Notes under the pieces: model-generated
Database searches by the model: none
What the model saw: only the letters and a program-made list of their open reading frames with translations
Told to the model about the DNA's origin: nothing
Assembly (NCBI RefSeq): GCF_003967575.1
Contig: NZ_BIFT01000002.1
Span: forward strand, 1,612,001 to 1,676,000
DNA from: Dictyobacter alpinus
GTDB lineage: Bacteria; Chloroflexota; Ktedonobacteria; Ktedonobacterales; Ktedonobacteraceae
Direction of reading: 5' to 3'
DNA length: 64,000 nt
Made by a program: the position numbers and the translations under genes
Shown: positions 56,316 through 64,000 of the stretch, piece after piece
Layout: each line of letters begins with the position of its first letter
How positions within the stretch are numbered: position 1 is the first letter of the stretch

Positions 56316-56839
56316 GGATCAGGAAGACTCTAAAAAACATCAAGTATAAAGTATTAAAAAACTCTTTGCTAAAAATATATGTGCTGTAGAGAATTTAGTA
56401 AGAAAATAATCATAAGAACAACACTTGTATAGTGGTTCCGTCCTATACACATTTCGATTTTATAGGTACTGACCGACAAGCAAAGGTAGCATAATAGGTT
56501 AGTAGTAGTCACCTATTTCCTAATTCATTCGTATATATATATAAGACTATAAAGCATTAGTCTTATTAGATAACAAAGAAATTTTTATCATCATTGCCAT
56601 TATAGTTCAGAATAATGATGATAAAAATCTGAATACCGTAGAAATGCTATGCAAAACTAAATTCATGGATTTGCATAGATAGATCTTTACATTTGTCATT
56701 CATTGTTATACAATATAAAAGTAAATACAAACCAGTTTATTCATTAGCAGGCATTTTAGCAGAAGAATGCTGTTATTGAATAAAGCACCGTTTGAAACGG
56801 TACCAAATAACTAAGAGTGAAAGAAGGAGTCAACACCAC
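56316..56839. other. AT-rich gap with a 15-bp inverted repeat
   Basis: ATTTTTATCATCATT (56581-56595) and AATGATGATAAAAAT (56614-56628) are perfect inverted arms 18 nt apart. Its place, upstream of an excisionase-like gene, makes it a candidate binding or structural site. No gene is seen here. Confidence 0.5.
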
Positions 56840-57034
56840 ATGAGCGAGCTATTAACTGTATCAGAAGTTGCAGATATTCTTAGAGTTGATGATACCACTG
56901 TACGTCGTTGGGTAAAACAAGGTGCCCTGGACGCGATCATTCTTCCCCACGTCAATGAGCGTCAGGCCTATCGCATCAAACGTGAAACCCTCAACAAATT
57001 GTTGTCTGGCGAAACAGAACTTGCCCACGCTTAG
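56840..57034 (+). CDS. Excisionase-family helix-turn-helix protein
   Basis: The ATG at 56840 has AAGGAG upstream and gives 64 residues. It is one MerR-like/HTH_17 winged helix: LLTVSEVADILRVDDTTVRRWVKQGALDAI, then RQAYRIKRETLNKLLSG. Known of the family: Xis-like DNA-bending proteins and other small DNA-binding regulators. There is no integrase or phage gene nearby, so it may act as a plain regulator. It is followed by a terminator. Confidence 0.88.
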   Translation: MSELLTVSEVADILRVDDTTVRRWVKQGALDAIILPHVNERQAYRIKRETLNKLLSGETELAHA

Positions 57035-57079
57035 TCTGAACAAGGCTACTATTCATATATCGTGACTGGCTAAAAAAGA

Positions 57080-57108
57080 GAACGGGTGTCTTCGGACATC
57101 CGTTCTTT
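57080..57108 (+). terminator. Terminator of the excisionase-like gene
   Basis: GAACGGGTGTC (57080-57090) and GACATCCGTTC (57095-57105) pair with a TTCG tetraloop (one G-U pair), followed by TTTAA. Confidence 0.75.
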
Positions 57109-57279
57109 AATGCCATAAAGTAGGAACAAATTATATACGAACACTATAGCAGAAAAGTTTGCAATTGCAAGGCTTTGTTGTCCATTCGGCAGAACATTGT
57201 GTTAATACTTTTGATATAAATAAAATGAAGTAGTAAATCAAAATTATATATTATGAATAATAGCACTCAATTTTATCTA

Positions 57280-57316
57280 CAAAAAAAGATGGGTAGTTTT
57301 TTTTATGCTACCCATC
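57280..57316 (-). terminator. Intrinsic terminator of the pseudokinase gene
   Basis: On the minus strand GATGGGTAG and CTACCCATC (57288-57316) pair across an 11-nt loop and are followed by a run of seven T (57280-57287 region). Confidence 0.85.
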
Positions 57317-57376
57317 CCTCATATTTTTATCATACGCAATCAATATCACCAATGATATAATTACAGCAATAACAAC

Positions 57377-59050
57377 TCAGCAACGTTGAAGAGTCTGAGC
57401 AAAAAGCGCGACTGATCCAAAGCGATCGCCAGGTTTTTTCGCTAGCGCGGCTGAAAGAACAGCATCCACAGATCTAGGGAGTTTAGGATTCAGCGATGAT
57501 GCAGGTTGAGGGGTTTTAGTGGTATGCAAAATACGCATAACGTGTTCTGAAGTCCCCTGATATGGTGGCCGACCTGTCAACAGTTCATAGGTGATCGCAG
57601 CCAGGCCATACTGATCAGAAGCAGGATAGACTGAACCTTCCCAACGCTCAGGTGCCATATAAGGAAAACCTTCGGCGAGTTTCGAGTAATATGTTCCATC
57701 CTGGACCACAGAAAAATCGGCGAGAGCAACTTCTAGTTTCTGAATACGTTTGGCTTGATTGAGAACCAGAATATTTGAAAGTTTAAAATTCTGGTAAGTC
57801 ACTTGATAATTATGCGCGAATTGTAATGCATCTGCCAGTTGAAGAATGATCGGCATCACATCCTTCAACGTAAAGGAACCTGGCCCTCCATGATGATGTA
57901 TCCAACTGGATATAGATCCATCAATACACAAGGGCATATTTTTATAAATAAAGTTCGTGCCACTGATATATGATTTTCCACAGTTCAACACAGGTAAGAT
58001 ATGAGGATGTTGCAAAGGGCCTAACAACTCCGCTTCTAGTTGGAAAACAGTCACCTCCTCCACAGAATCCTTCATCATATAGAAAGGCACCATATCAACC
58101 TGGATCGCCTTCAGGGCGCTCTCCTGCTCACGCAAGCGATCATAGGTACGATATACTTCACTATAAACACTACTACCAAGGCGAGCCCGTATCTGATAGC
58201 GGCCAAGGCTCTGTCCATCCAGGTAAACTTTCTGCTGTGTGATCACCTCAACCTTCTCTAATAAAGGATCACTTTTCAGTTCCTTCAGAGTAAATGCATC
58301 GGAAGAACGGGATTGGGCAGCGGGAAAATTCACGCCTGAAGATTTTTTCGCAACATCAGGCTGCATTACAGGTGTAGGAGCAAAATCATTTGGCGCTGGC
58401 TGGACACGCGAAATAGCATTACGAGATGCTGAGCTACCTGACACATTAGGCAAGGGCTCACTTTTAAAAGGTGAAACTGATGTAGCATGAACGTTACCAC
58501 TACCAGACCACGAAGGGTTTCCAGACTCCTTTTGCTCACGTATTTTTCCTGACAAAGGACGGGTTGTATGGGTCGAAGGAGGAGGCAGCAAAGAATTTGA
58601 AGCTGGCGAAGGAAACGTATTAGCGCCAAATGCAGAAGACTGCATATCTTGCAAACGAATCATCAAGGGTTCCCAGTCATAACGCTGTATTAACTGCTGA
58701 ACCAGGCGATTAACAAATAAACGATTTGAGCCATCTTCTTTACCAAGGACCACAGCTAGCGGTAAACATCCACCACGTAAGAAAATGGTAAAGGCGTCGA
58801 GCTCATTTGCCACAGTGACCGGCCGATATCCCACCGCGGTTAAGAGTCCGCCTATGTACTGAGCACGTTCCTGGTGGGCATCAATAATTAAAACAGTAAG
58901 CGCATTCCGAACAATCATCTCCCTTGATGTTTTCGTCGCCAGGGGCTGTCTCAATCTTTGTTGCAATAACTTAAGGAAGGAATTCAAAACTTGATCCGGC
59001 TGATCAAAAGAAAACGAAATGTCATGCAGTACAGTATTGGCCATAGACAC
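57377..59050 (-). CDS. Probable protein pseudokinase with a degenerate receiver-like N-terminus
   Basis: 557 residues. Residues about 50-130 look like a receiver domain (LTVLIIDAHQERAQYIGGLL) whose phospho-acceptor Asp is missing (PLAVVLGKED). A Ser/Pro-rich linker fills 137-280. A Ser/Thr-kinase-like domain follows at about 284-555: glycine-poor loop LGSSVYSEVY, K314 (ALKAI), YQN (419-421) in the place of HRD, K423 and N426 kept, DFS (445-447) in the place of DFG, APE at 466-468. The catalytic Asp is thus Asn (N421). It is likely a pseudokinase that binds ATP or partners without phosphotransfer; weak activity is not excluded. Not in an operon. Confidence 0.82.
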   Translation of the reverse strand: MSMANTVLHDISFSFDQPDQVLNSFLKLLQQRLRQPLATKTSREMIVRNALTVLIIDAHQERAQYIGGLLTAVGYRPVTVANELDAFTIFLRGGCLPLAVVLGKEDGSNRLFVNRLVQQLIQRYDWEPLMIRLQDMQSSAFGANTFPSPASNSLLPPPSTHTTRPLSGKIREQKESGNPSWSGSGNVHATSVSPFKSEPLPNVSGSSASRNAISRVQPAPNDFAPTPVMQPDVAKKSSGVNFPAAQSRSSDAFTLKELKSDPLLEKVEVITQQKVYLDGQSLGRYQIRARLGSSVYSEVYRTYDRLREQESALKAIQVDMVPFYMMKDSVEEVTVFQLEAELLGPLQHPHILPVLNCGKSYISGTNFIYKNMPLCIDGSISSWIHHHGGPGSFTLKDVMPIILQLADALQFAHNYQVTYQNFKLSNILVLNQAKRIQKLEVALADFSVVQDGTYYSKLAEGFPYMAPERWEGSVYPASDQYGLAAITYELLTGRPPYQGTSEHVMRILHTTKTPQPASSLNPKLPRSVDAVLSAALAKKPGDRFGSVALFAQTLQRC

Positions 59051-59413
59051 ATTTTCCTATTTTACACTCTTTGAGAGCGTCTAGTGCTGAAAAAGAAACA
59101 ACACGGTCGCCTTAAGATGATATACCCCTTCATACCTTTATATAACGAATAAGTTCTAACGTATAACGCAAATTTACATGGGAAGAAAAATACGTATAGT
59201 ATTTCTGAGCTTATAGTACATTATAATACAGATTGGGACATTTGACTATAATTATATTTCTGCTGATTGCGCATCATGCCTATAGCACTTGCCCCCTCAA
59301 ACTATTAAGAGAGGGGTTACAGGACTACTGTGCTTCCCTTGCCTGGGTGAATACATCATGGTAGGATTAACAGTACATACATTGGAGTAAGAACAGCGAC
59401 AAAGGATAGCGTA
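59051..59413. other. Intergenic region between the pseudokinase and GNAT genes
   Basis: Divergent gap, AT-rich. It must hold two promoters, but I could not pick out a convincing one, and I see no hairpin or small gene. Confidence 0.35.
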
Positions 59414-60244
59414 ATGAGTGTACGTAGCGACGTCCTTCAGCAGATTGAGTATCCAGCAGTCATTCAGGCCATGGAAAACAATCTCATTGAATTTATCATG
59501 TATTGTAGTTGTATTCCTGATGCACAAGCTTATCGTAGTTTTGATCATATTGCTGCCATCACGGGAATTCCACAACCCTCTCTTAATGTCGTCATGCGTA
59601 CGCTTATGGATGAAGCAACTATTCTCACTCGTATTGAAGAGATCATGGTACCGTTCAAAGCCAGAAAGGTGCCGATGCTCTGGTGGATTTTTCCAGGCAC
59701 TCAACCACAAAACATAGGAGAATATCTGACCCAATGTGGAATCCAGTCTAATGGGATAGAGCCAGGTATGGTACTGGATCTTAGCTGGCTACCCGCAGAT
59801 AAAAGCAATCCGCCAGGCTTTAGTATTGAAGAAGTTACCAGTGATGAGGACCTGCAGGAATGGATAACCGTCTCCGCCCGAGCATTTGGAGGTGATACAC
59901 CATCCATCGATCCAGACTATATTACATTTGAGCGCTGTCTTGGCTGGGGGAAGGAACTTCCTTATCGACGCTTTTTAGGTCGTCTCAATGGCAAACCCGT
60001 CGCCACTTCCTCCATTTTTTTAGGGACAGATGTTGTTGGCCTTTATTCAGTAGGAACCTTGCCCGAAGCGCGAAGACAGGGGATTGGCAGCATGATGTCA
60101 ATCGTGCCTCTATCAGTTGGACGCGCTTTAGGATACAATGTCAGTGTTTTGCAATCATCACCAGCTGGCTATAATCTCTATCATGCCATTGGTTTCCGTG
60201 AATGTTGCCGTATCCAGCTCTATCTCTGGGCGCCAGAAGAATAA
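59414..60244 (+). CDS. GNAT family N-acetyltransferase
   Basis: 276 residues. The C-terminal half (about 140-270) is the GNAT fold. Motif A is LYSVGTLPEARRQGIGSMM, where RRQGIG binds acetyl-CoA, and motif B is VLQSSPAGYNLYHAIGF. The N-terminal 130 residues are a second, less conserved half (two-domain GNAT layout). The substrate is not known. A HAD phosphatase gene lies 120 nt downstream. Confidence 0.88.
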   Translation: MSVRSDVLQQIEYPAVIQAMENNLIEFIMYCSCIPDAQAYRSFDHIAAITGIPQPSLNVVMRTLMDEATILTRIEEIMVPFKARKVPMLWWIFPGTQPQNIGEYLTQCGIQSNGIEPGMVLDLSWLPADKSNPPGFSIEEVTSDEDLQEWITVSARAFGGDTPSIDPDYITFERCLGWGKELPYRRFLGRLNGKPVATSSIFLGTDVVGLYSVGTLPEARRQGIGSMMSIVPLSVGRALGYNVSVLQSSPAGYNLYHAIGFRECCRIQLYLWAPEE

Positions 60245-60364
60245 GGCCAGATTTTTGCATAGTTCGAAACAACGTCTTTAAGAAGGACAGTCCTGTCCCG
60301 TACTATATAAAGAGCATATCAAAAAAGCCTTTAATCAAGAAAGGATTCAATAACACACTTACTT

Positions 60365-61039
60365 ATGACAAAGAAAAAAGATCCGACAAAAGTTCTTATC
60401 TGTCGCGTGCTCCTTTTTGATTTAGATGGTGTCCTTGTCGATTCGATCGCCAATGTGGAGCGCCATTGGAGTGATTGGGCACAACGCCATCAATTAGATG
60501 CTAAACAGATACTGGCCACAATTCATGGCCGCCGTACCATTGATACCATTCGTGAGGTCGCACCCAATCTACCGGCTGAATTAGAGGCTCGCTATCTGGA
60601 CGATATTCAGACACTGGATACGAATGGTGTCGCTGCCACCAAAGGTGCGGCTGCATTGCTGGCGCAACTGGCACCAGAACAATGGGCCGTAGTAACATCG
60701 GGACCAGCCATCCTGGCAAAGGCACGCTTGCGCGCCGCAGGACTACCGCTACCCCGGCTACTCATTTCCGGTAATGATGTTAAACAGGGCAAACCACATC
60801 CCGAGGGATATCTTAAAGGCGCGGAATTGATGCAAGCCGAACCAGAAGAGTGTCTTGTCATTGAAGACTCACTGCCTGGCATCCAGGCAGCGCATAAAGC
60901 CCATATACCAGCCATAGCAGTAGGAACAACCCATCCGCGCACTGAATTAAAGAGTGCGGAACTCTGGATTCCCTCACTTGAATTATTAAGCATCATCGAT
61001 AGCGAAGAAGATGAGATAGCTCTGGCTGTTTCCGAGTAA
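60365..61039 (+). CDS. HAD superfamily phosphatase
   Basis: 224 residues. Motif I is LFDLDGVLVDS (catalytic D and D+2), motif II is VVTSGP, motif III is the Lys in KQGKPHPEGY, and motif IV is VIEDSLPGIQAA. A helical cap lies after motif I. It is close to sugar-phosphate phosphatases (beta-phosphoglucomutase/phosphatase group), with the substrate unknown. The start at 60365 has only a weak ribosome binding site. Confidence 0.9.
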   Translation: MTKKKDPTKVLICRVLLFDLDGVLVDSIANVERHWSDWAQRHQLDAKQILATIHGRRTIDTIREVAPNLPAELEARYLDDIQTLDTNGVAATKGAAALLAQLAPEQWAVVTSGPAILAKARLRAAGLPLPRLLISGNDVKQGKPHPEGYLKGAELMQAEPEECLVIEDSLPGIQAAHKAHIPAIAVGTTHPRTELKSAELWIPSLELLSIIDSEEDEIALAVSE

Positions 61040-61057
61040 TCCATTATTCATTCAATA

Positions 61058-61100
61058 GCTCAAAAAAGAGAGGTCTGATAGGGACCTCTCTTTTTTGAGC
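61058..61100. terminator. Bidirectional terminator
   Basis: Perfect 18-bp arms (61058-61075 with 61083-61100) carry A6 and T6 runs in the lower stem, typical for a terminator used from both sides. It lies between the convergent HAD and RIO genes. Confidence 0.85.
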
Positions 61101-61120
61101 ACCATAGCAAAACTTACATG

Positions 61121-62113
61121 TTAAAGGATAATATCCTCTACATGGCCACCCATATGACGCGTCCATATCTCAGCTGCAAGCCGTTGAGCATCATTTTTCA
61201 AACCATAATGCTCAAAGTACTGGCAGATGCGCTCCACATCCCGTGCGAACAGCGGAAACACGTCATCATAACAAGGATCAACCGCCTGGGCAAAATCAAT
61301 AATGGTAACCTCATGGTCCCAATACAGAATATTGTACTCGGAAAGATCCCCATGAACACGATTTGTAGCCAGACTTAACTCAATGTCCGCCAACAAGCGT
61401 TCAAACAGAGGAACAACCTCTTCAGCATCCAGGCGCACATCCCGCAGAAGTGGAGCTGCATGTCCTCTGGTCCCGATATAGTGCATCAAAACAGCATTAC
61501 CAACATGTGCCACAGGCATTGGTACATGGACACCGGCCTGATACAACTTTTGCTGAGTAGTAAATTCATAATCGATCCAGGACACGACACGGGCAGCCTG
61601 ACCACGAGCCGTCTTACGCGCAACACCGCGTAAACGATTATCACCATGGACAACGCGCCCCTGCTCATCCCGCTGCGTACGATTATGACGATAATCCGCA
61701 TCATTTTTCAAGCTACGAAACATGCGCGGACGATAGACTTTTACCGCCAGATATTCCAGACCTGTATCTGGATGGGCGGAACAACAAAAGACGGTTGCTT
61801 CTTTTCCACTTTTCACAACATGCAGAATATCGACAATCAACTTCTGCTCATATAATGGAGTCAAGGAAGACAGAATCCATGGAGCATCGCGCTGGGAAGA
61901 CAGAAAGGTTGGATTAAATGTAGATGGTTGCTGTGCATCAATGCCTTGCTCTTTCAGCCAGCGCTGCACATCCTCGCTACTCTCATAACTGGTCTTCTTC
62001 TCCTGCTTGACACGCACTGGTGGACGTCGAATAGGCTCCCACCGCACGCTTGGCTCATCCCCTTGATCCTCAAGTTCACCTGGATGGATATTTTTTGCAA
62101 GTTTCTTTACCAT
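61121..62113 (-). CDS. RIO-type serine/threonine protein kinase
   Basis: 330 residues with GAAGGAG upstream. The RIO fold is shown by STGKEATVF-like VVKSGKEATVFCC, the lysine in LAVKVYRPRMF, the catalytic loop HGDLSEYNILYW and the metal-binding motif IIDFAQAV. The first 80 residues are a charged tail. Known of the family: RIO kinases serve ribosome biogenesis in archaea and eukaryotes, while their bacterial role is poorly known. All catalytic residues are present. Upstream lies a 28-codon frame and a terminator-like hairpin. Confidence 0.9.
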   Translation of the reverse strand: MVKKLAKNIHPGELEDQGDEPSVRWEPIRRPPVRVKQEKKTSYESSEDVQRWLKEQGIDAQQPSTFNPTFLSSQRDAPWILSSLTPLYEQKLIVDILHVVKSGKEATVFCCSAHPDTGLEYLAVKVYRPRMFRSLKNDADYRHNRTQRDEQGRVVHGDNRLRGVARKTARGQAARVVSWIDYEFTTQQKLYQAGVHVPMPVAHVGNAVLMHYIGTRGHAAPLLRDVRLDAEEVVPLFERLLADIELSLATNRVHGDLSEYNILYWDHEVTIIDFAQAVDPCYDDVFPLFARDVERICQYFEHYGLKNDAQRLAAEIWTRHMGGHVEDIIL

Positions 62114-62381
62114 AATCCATACTCCTTCAACACACCAGACATACTATCGACACATCGATACACAGGCGCAGCACAAGAAAACATACGCTAAACCTCTATA
62201 CCCGCATGGGTAATGAAACTGGAAAAACCAGAGAGCAGATTTATGCGCTGTAGCGGGGAAGATTAGATGTTAAGCAGCCAAAAAGGCACAATCATACCCC
62301 AAAAGGCCGTGGAGCATAAACATTGAGGATAGACCGCTCAGGCCACGGCGACAGCATGCTGTACCTGTGGCTCACTGCTCA

Positions 62382-62414
62382 TAAAAAAACCACAGGTGGC
62401 AGTGCACCAGTGGT
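62382..62414 (-). terminator. Terminator, or attenuator, upstream of the RIO kinase gene
   Basis: On the minus strand ACCACTGGTG and CACCTGTGGT (62389-62414) pair with one mismatch and are followed by TTTTTTTA (62382-62388). ACCTGTGG (62390-62397 on the minus strand) can instead pair with CCACAGGT further downstream (62363-62370). A switch is possible. Confidence 0.65.
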
Positions 62415-62531
62415 CCATCAAGCAGGTAACGCGTACCATAATGATAGGAAAAGCGGCAAAAAGCACGCATGTTCCTATCTCCGCGTCATCACAAAGGAAT
62501 AGAAGGAGTTGATGGAAGTGATGAAATGCAC

Positions 62532-62618
62532 CTACCTCCGGGCAGGCTCCAGCACAACAAAAGCCGAAAGCTCAAGCCCAGAACGAGCGGAGGGAATAGT
62601 AGTAGAAATTAAAGTCAT
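62532..62618 (-). CDS. 28-residue small protein or leader peptide
   Basis: The ATG at 62618 follows a near-ideal ribosome binding site (AAAGGAGGT) and a consensus promoter (62654-62682). The peptide begins MTLISTTIPSARSGLELSAF and ends EPARR. I know no relative. A further frame of 32 codons (start at about 62478) follows with a weaker ribosome binding site and crosses the terminator. The short gene could be a leader peptide controlling the RIO kinase gene, or an independent small protein. Confidence 0.55.
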   Translation of the reverse strand: MTLISTTIPSARSGLELSAFVVLEPARR

Positions 62619-62653
62619 TATTTGTACCTCCTTTGAGTGCATAATCTGGGAAG

Positions 62654-62682
62654 AGTGTATCATTAAATAATTCCAGTGTCAA
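62654..62682 (-). promoter_or_regulatory. Promoter of the 28-residue small gene
   Basis: On the minus strand TTGACA (62677-62682) and TACACT (62654-62659) are 17 nt apart. Confidence 0.75.
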
Positions 62683-62845
62683 GCAAAAAACATCTGCAAA
62701 TGCCAGATAAAAAATATAAGATATGACCGTGCTTTTCTACAAGCACCCGTAATCACCCGGACGCTTAAAAGTACAAAGAACAAATACATATAAAATCACC
62801 TATACACTAATTTTTACAACGTAAAAATATTTGTCCAAATTTAGC

Positions 62846-62874
62846 TTGACAATAGTAGTGCTTTATGTTATCTT
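62846..62874 (+). promoter_or_regulatory. Promoter of the 45-residue small gene
   Basis: TTGACA (62846-62851) and TATCTT (62869-62874) are 17 nt apart. It points away from the promoter at 62654-62682, making a divergent pair. Confidence 0.75.
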
Positions 62875-62948
62875 TGTATTGTAATACATCGATAGAAAAC
62901 ACTCTACATTTTTTTGAATATCTAGACAGAAAGGCACGGAGGTAAACA

Positions 62949-63086
62949 ATGAAAGCACCAATGCTTTTTAACCGTCGCGTGCAGTCTGTCCTGATATCCC
63001 ATCTCTTAAACCCCTACTTTACAGGATGTCTGACAGACCAGCAAGGTGAAGACATCTATCAATTTGGCGGTAGTGAGCTCTCATAG
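62949..63086 (+). CDS. 45-residue small protein of unknown function
   Basis: The ATG at 62949 has a strong GGAGGT site and a promoter upstream. The peptide begins MKAPMLFNRRVQSVLISHLL, has one Cys and ends with an acidic Gln/Gly-rich part (DQQGEDIYQFGG). I do not recognise it. The strong signals make it more likely real than chance. It is divergent from the 28-residue gene and upstream of the two KKGMMV genes. Confidence 0.6.
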   Translation: MKAPMLFNRRVQSVLISHLLNPYFTGCLTDQQGEDIYQFGGSELS

Positions 63087-63559
63087 AGCCCTCCCCAACT
63101 CTCTTTTGTTTTTTACTGCTTCATGCGACGGCCCGAGTGGTGTCTGAAGCAAATTTCCCATTTTTTTCAGCGCAGTACCTGGAATTCAACAGGCGTTTTT
63201 TACTTTACTCATTCAGCAGTAATTATAGAGCGCATATCGAATTTCCTGTTTTTAATACGACAGAATAAGTTGATCTTTTTGGCATTTTTTGCACTATAAC
63301 TGTATCATCCGGTTTTTTGTGCTCATTTTCACGGCTACATTCGCACAGAACGGATACACAGAAGAGAGGAAAAACGCCATGAGATTAGGATTTATAGTGC
63401 AAAAATTGCCGCTTTCGAGCTGGCGATAAAGAATATAGTAGTAGAACCGTAAGTAGTAAAAAGAGTTGAATAGCCAGAAACATCCACGCTAGTCGTTCTT
63501 GAAACGGCCGCAATCCTGTCTCAGCGGCAAAAAAAATTACACGAGATAAGAGGTGAAGT
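63087..63559. other. Gap between the 45-residue gene and the KKGMMV genes
   Basis: It holds a weak hairpin at about 63118-63150 (GCTTCA with TGAAGC) and a possible 16-codon frame (63379-63429, beginning MRLGFIVQK) with an AGAGGA site. A minus-strand 69-codon frame (63385-63594) overlaps the next gene and has no ribosome binding site. Nothing else is seen. Confidence 0.35.
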
Positions 63560-63742
63560 ATGATACAGTTCAAGAAGGGTATGATGGTCTTCAATCAGGT
63601 TGAGCAGACAACCGCTGTGAAGTATGGTCAGACTGTTCAGCAGCGTGTCGTACTAAGCACACGAATGCAGCAGCAGGAGACACGCGGCCGAATGTACAAA
63701 AAAGGTATGATGGTTGGTTCGACTGTCAAGGGTTTGTATTAG
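63560..63742 (+). CDS. KKGMMV-repeat small basic protein, copy 1
   Basis: 60 residues with AGAGGTGA upstream. It begins MIQFKKGMMVF and has a second copy of the motif near the end (RMYKKGMMVGS), with TVQQRVVLST and TRGR between. Net charge is basic; no Cys, no membrane segment and no signal peptide are seen. It is over half identical to the next gene's product, with the same spacing. I do not recognise the family. A two-fold repeat suggests a small beta-type domain or two binding arms; this is inference. Confidence 0.75.
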   Translation: MIQFKKGMMVFNQVEQTTAVKYGQTVQQRVVLSTRMQQQETRGRMYKKGMMVGSTVKGLY

Positions 63743-63784
63743 GGGAACGTCAAAAAACAGTTAGAGATGCTGAGAGGTGAACGT

Positions 63785-63970
63785 ATGGTACAGTTCAAAA
63801 AGGGTATGATGGTCTTTAAGCAGATCGACCAGGTGGAAGATCTGAAATGGGGTCAAACTGCTCAGAAACGTGTCGTACTCACCACACAGTTTCAGCAGCC
63901 CCAAGACACACGTGGCCGGATCTTCAAGAAAGGAATGATGGTCCGCCCTATCATCAAAAAAGCATACTAA
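63785..63970 (+). CDS. KKGMMV-repeat small basic protein, copy 2
   Basis: The ATG at 63785 has AGAGGTGA upstream (nearly the same leader as copy 1) and gives 61 residues; a frame 6 codons longer is less likely. It starts MVQFKKGMMVFKQIDQ and has RIFKKGMMVRP near the end. The two genes lie 42 nt apart and are a tandem duplication with mostly conservative changes, which argues that both make protein. Function unknown; later genes of the cluster, if any, lie beyond the window edge. Confidence 0.75.
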   Translation: MVQFKKGMMVFKQIDQVEDLKWGQTAQKRVVLTTQFQQPQDTRGRIFKKGMMVRPIIKKAY

Positions 63971-64000
63971 GTTTTTGTAGCCCAAACAAAAAGTCCAGCG

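Noticed and set aside
55827..56389. Overlapping frames of 67-170 codons with repeated peptides
   Set aside because: They are translations of the hairpins and of the 37-bp repeat array in different phases; no ribosome binding site and no conserved composition.
63385..63594. 69-codon minus-strand frame with a hydrophobic segment
   Set aside because: It overlaps the start of KKGMMV copy 1, lacks a ribosome binding site, and its first residues are the antisense of that gene.
63761..63985. 74-codon minus-strand frame
   Set aside because: It is antisense to KKGMMV copy 2, which has a ribosome binding site and a paralogue.
1..64000. tRNA genes
   Set aside because: I looked for the TTCGA/TTCAA T-loop with a matching acceptor stem and found no candidate; the few TTCGAA hits lie in coding or promoter sequence. 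A tRNAscan run would be decisive.

Overview
The window looks like part of a chromosome from a Ktedonobacteria-type Chloroflexota (a mycelial, soil-type genome). That placement is inference, with no phylogenetic marker in the window to confirm it. It rests on the mix of gene families: a class Ic-like ribonucleotide reductase behind NrdR boxes and a cobalamin riboswitch, a protein matching the actinobacterial SCO5389 family, a type II lanthipeptide locus, a large HTH-NACHT membrane protein and many two-component kinases. The G+C content is moderate, and several long intergenic gaps carry very strong DNA hairpins. The only structural RNA gene seen is one isolated 5S rRNA.

Layout from left to right. 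1-7.6 kb: an ABC-2 permease cut by the edge, the 5S gene, a response regulator with a hybrid histidine kinase, and a divergent multi-PAS histidine kinase. 7.8-13.4 kb: an LCP-family envelope protein, a PadR regulator with a DHA2 drug transporter, and a GCS2-type carboxylate-amine ligase. 13.5-20.7 kb: a lanthipeptide precursor with its LanM synthetase, then a divergent HTH-NACHT protein. 20.7-25.8 kb: a sensor kinase/OmpR regulator pair, a small membrane protein, Dps and a K+-channel-like protein. 25.8-29.7 kb: nrdAB with a promoter, two NrdR boxes, a cobalamin riboswitch and a terminator. 29.8-39.5 kb: GNAT, two paralogous MFS transporters, a HEAT-repeat protein, DedA, MurA, a small acidic protein, an aminoglycoside-phosphotransferase-like protein and an SCO5389-family protein. 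40-44.3 kb: a zinc uptake cluster (binding protein, ATPase, two permeases, Fur/Zur regulator) with a Zur-like operator upstream. 44.8-54.3 kb: an MraY-family enzyme with an extra C-terminal region, leuS behind a T-box leader, a SIS-domain protein, leuCD and a divergent LysR regulator. 54.3-62.1 kb: a secreted protein and a membrane protein, a repeat-rich gap, an excisionase-like HTH protein, a probable pseudokinase, GNAT, HAD and a RIO-family kinase. 62.1-64 kb: several short genes that I do not recognise, including two tandem 60/61-aa paralogues that each carry a KKGMMV motif at both ends.

Three things stand out. First, the gaps hold a family of long, nearly perfect hairpins (stems of about 21-30 bp). 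Four of them share a GCGGTCGC-type core and, in the best copy, perfect 17-bp terminal inverted repeats; the others carry small GCGCC-N3-GGCGC satellite hairpins or a 37-bp direct-repeat array. These behave like non-autonomous mobile or structural repeats. Second, the ribonucleotide reductase small subunit has Phe where the radical Tyr should be and Glu where the first metal ligand is normally Asp, which is the signature of the Mn/Fe class Ic enzyme; its leader combines NrdR boxes with a B12 riboswitch. Third, the right edge carries well-formed short genes with strong promoters or ribosome binding sites and no recognisable family.
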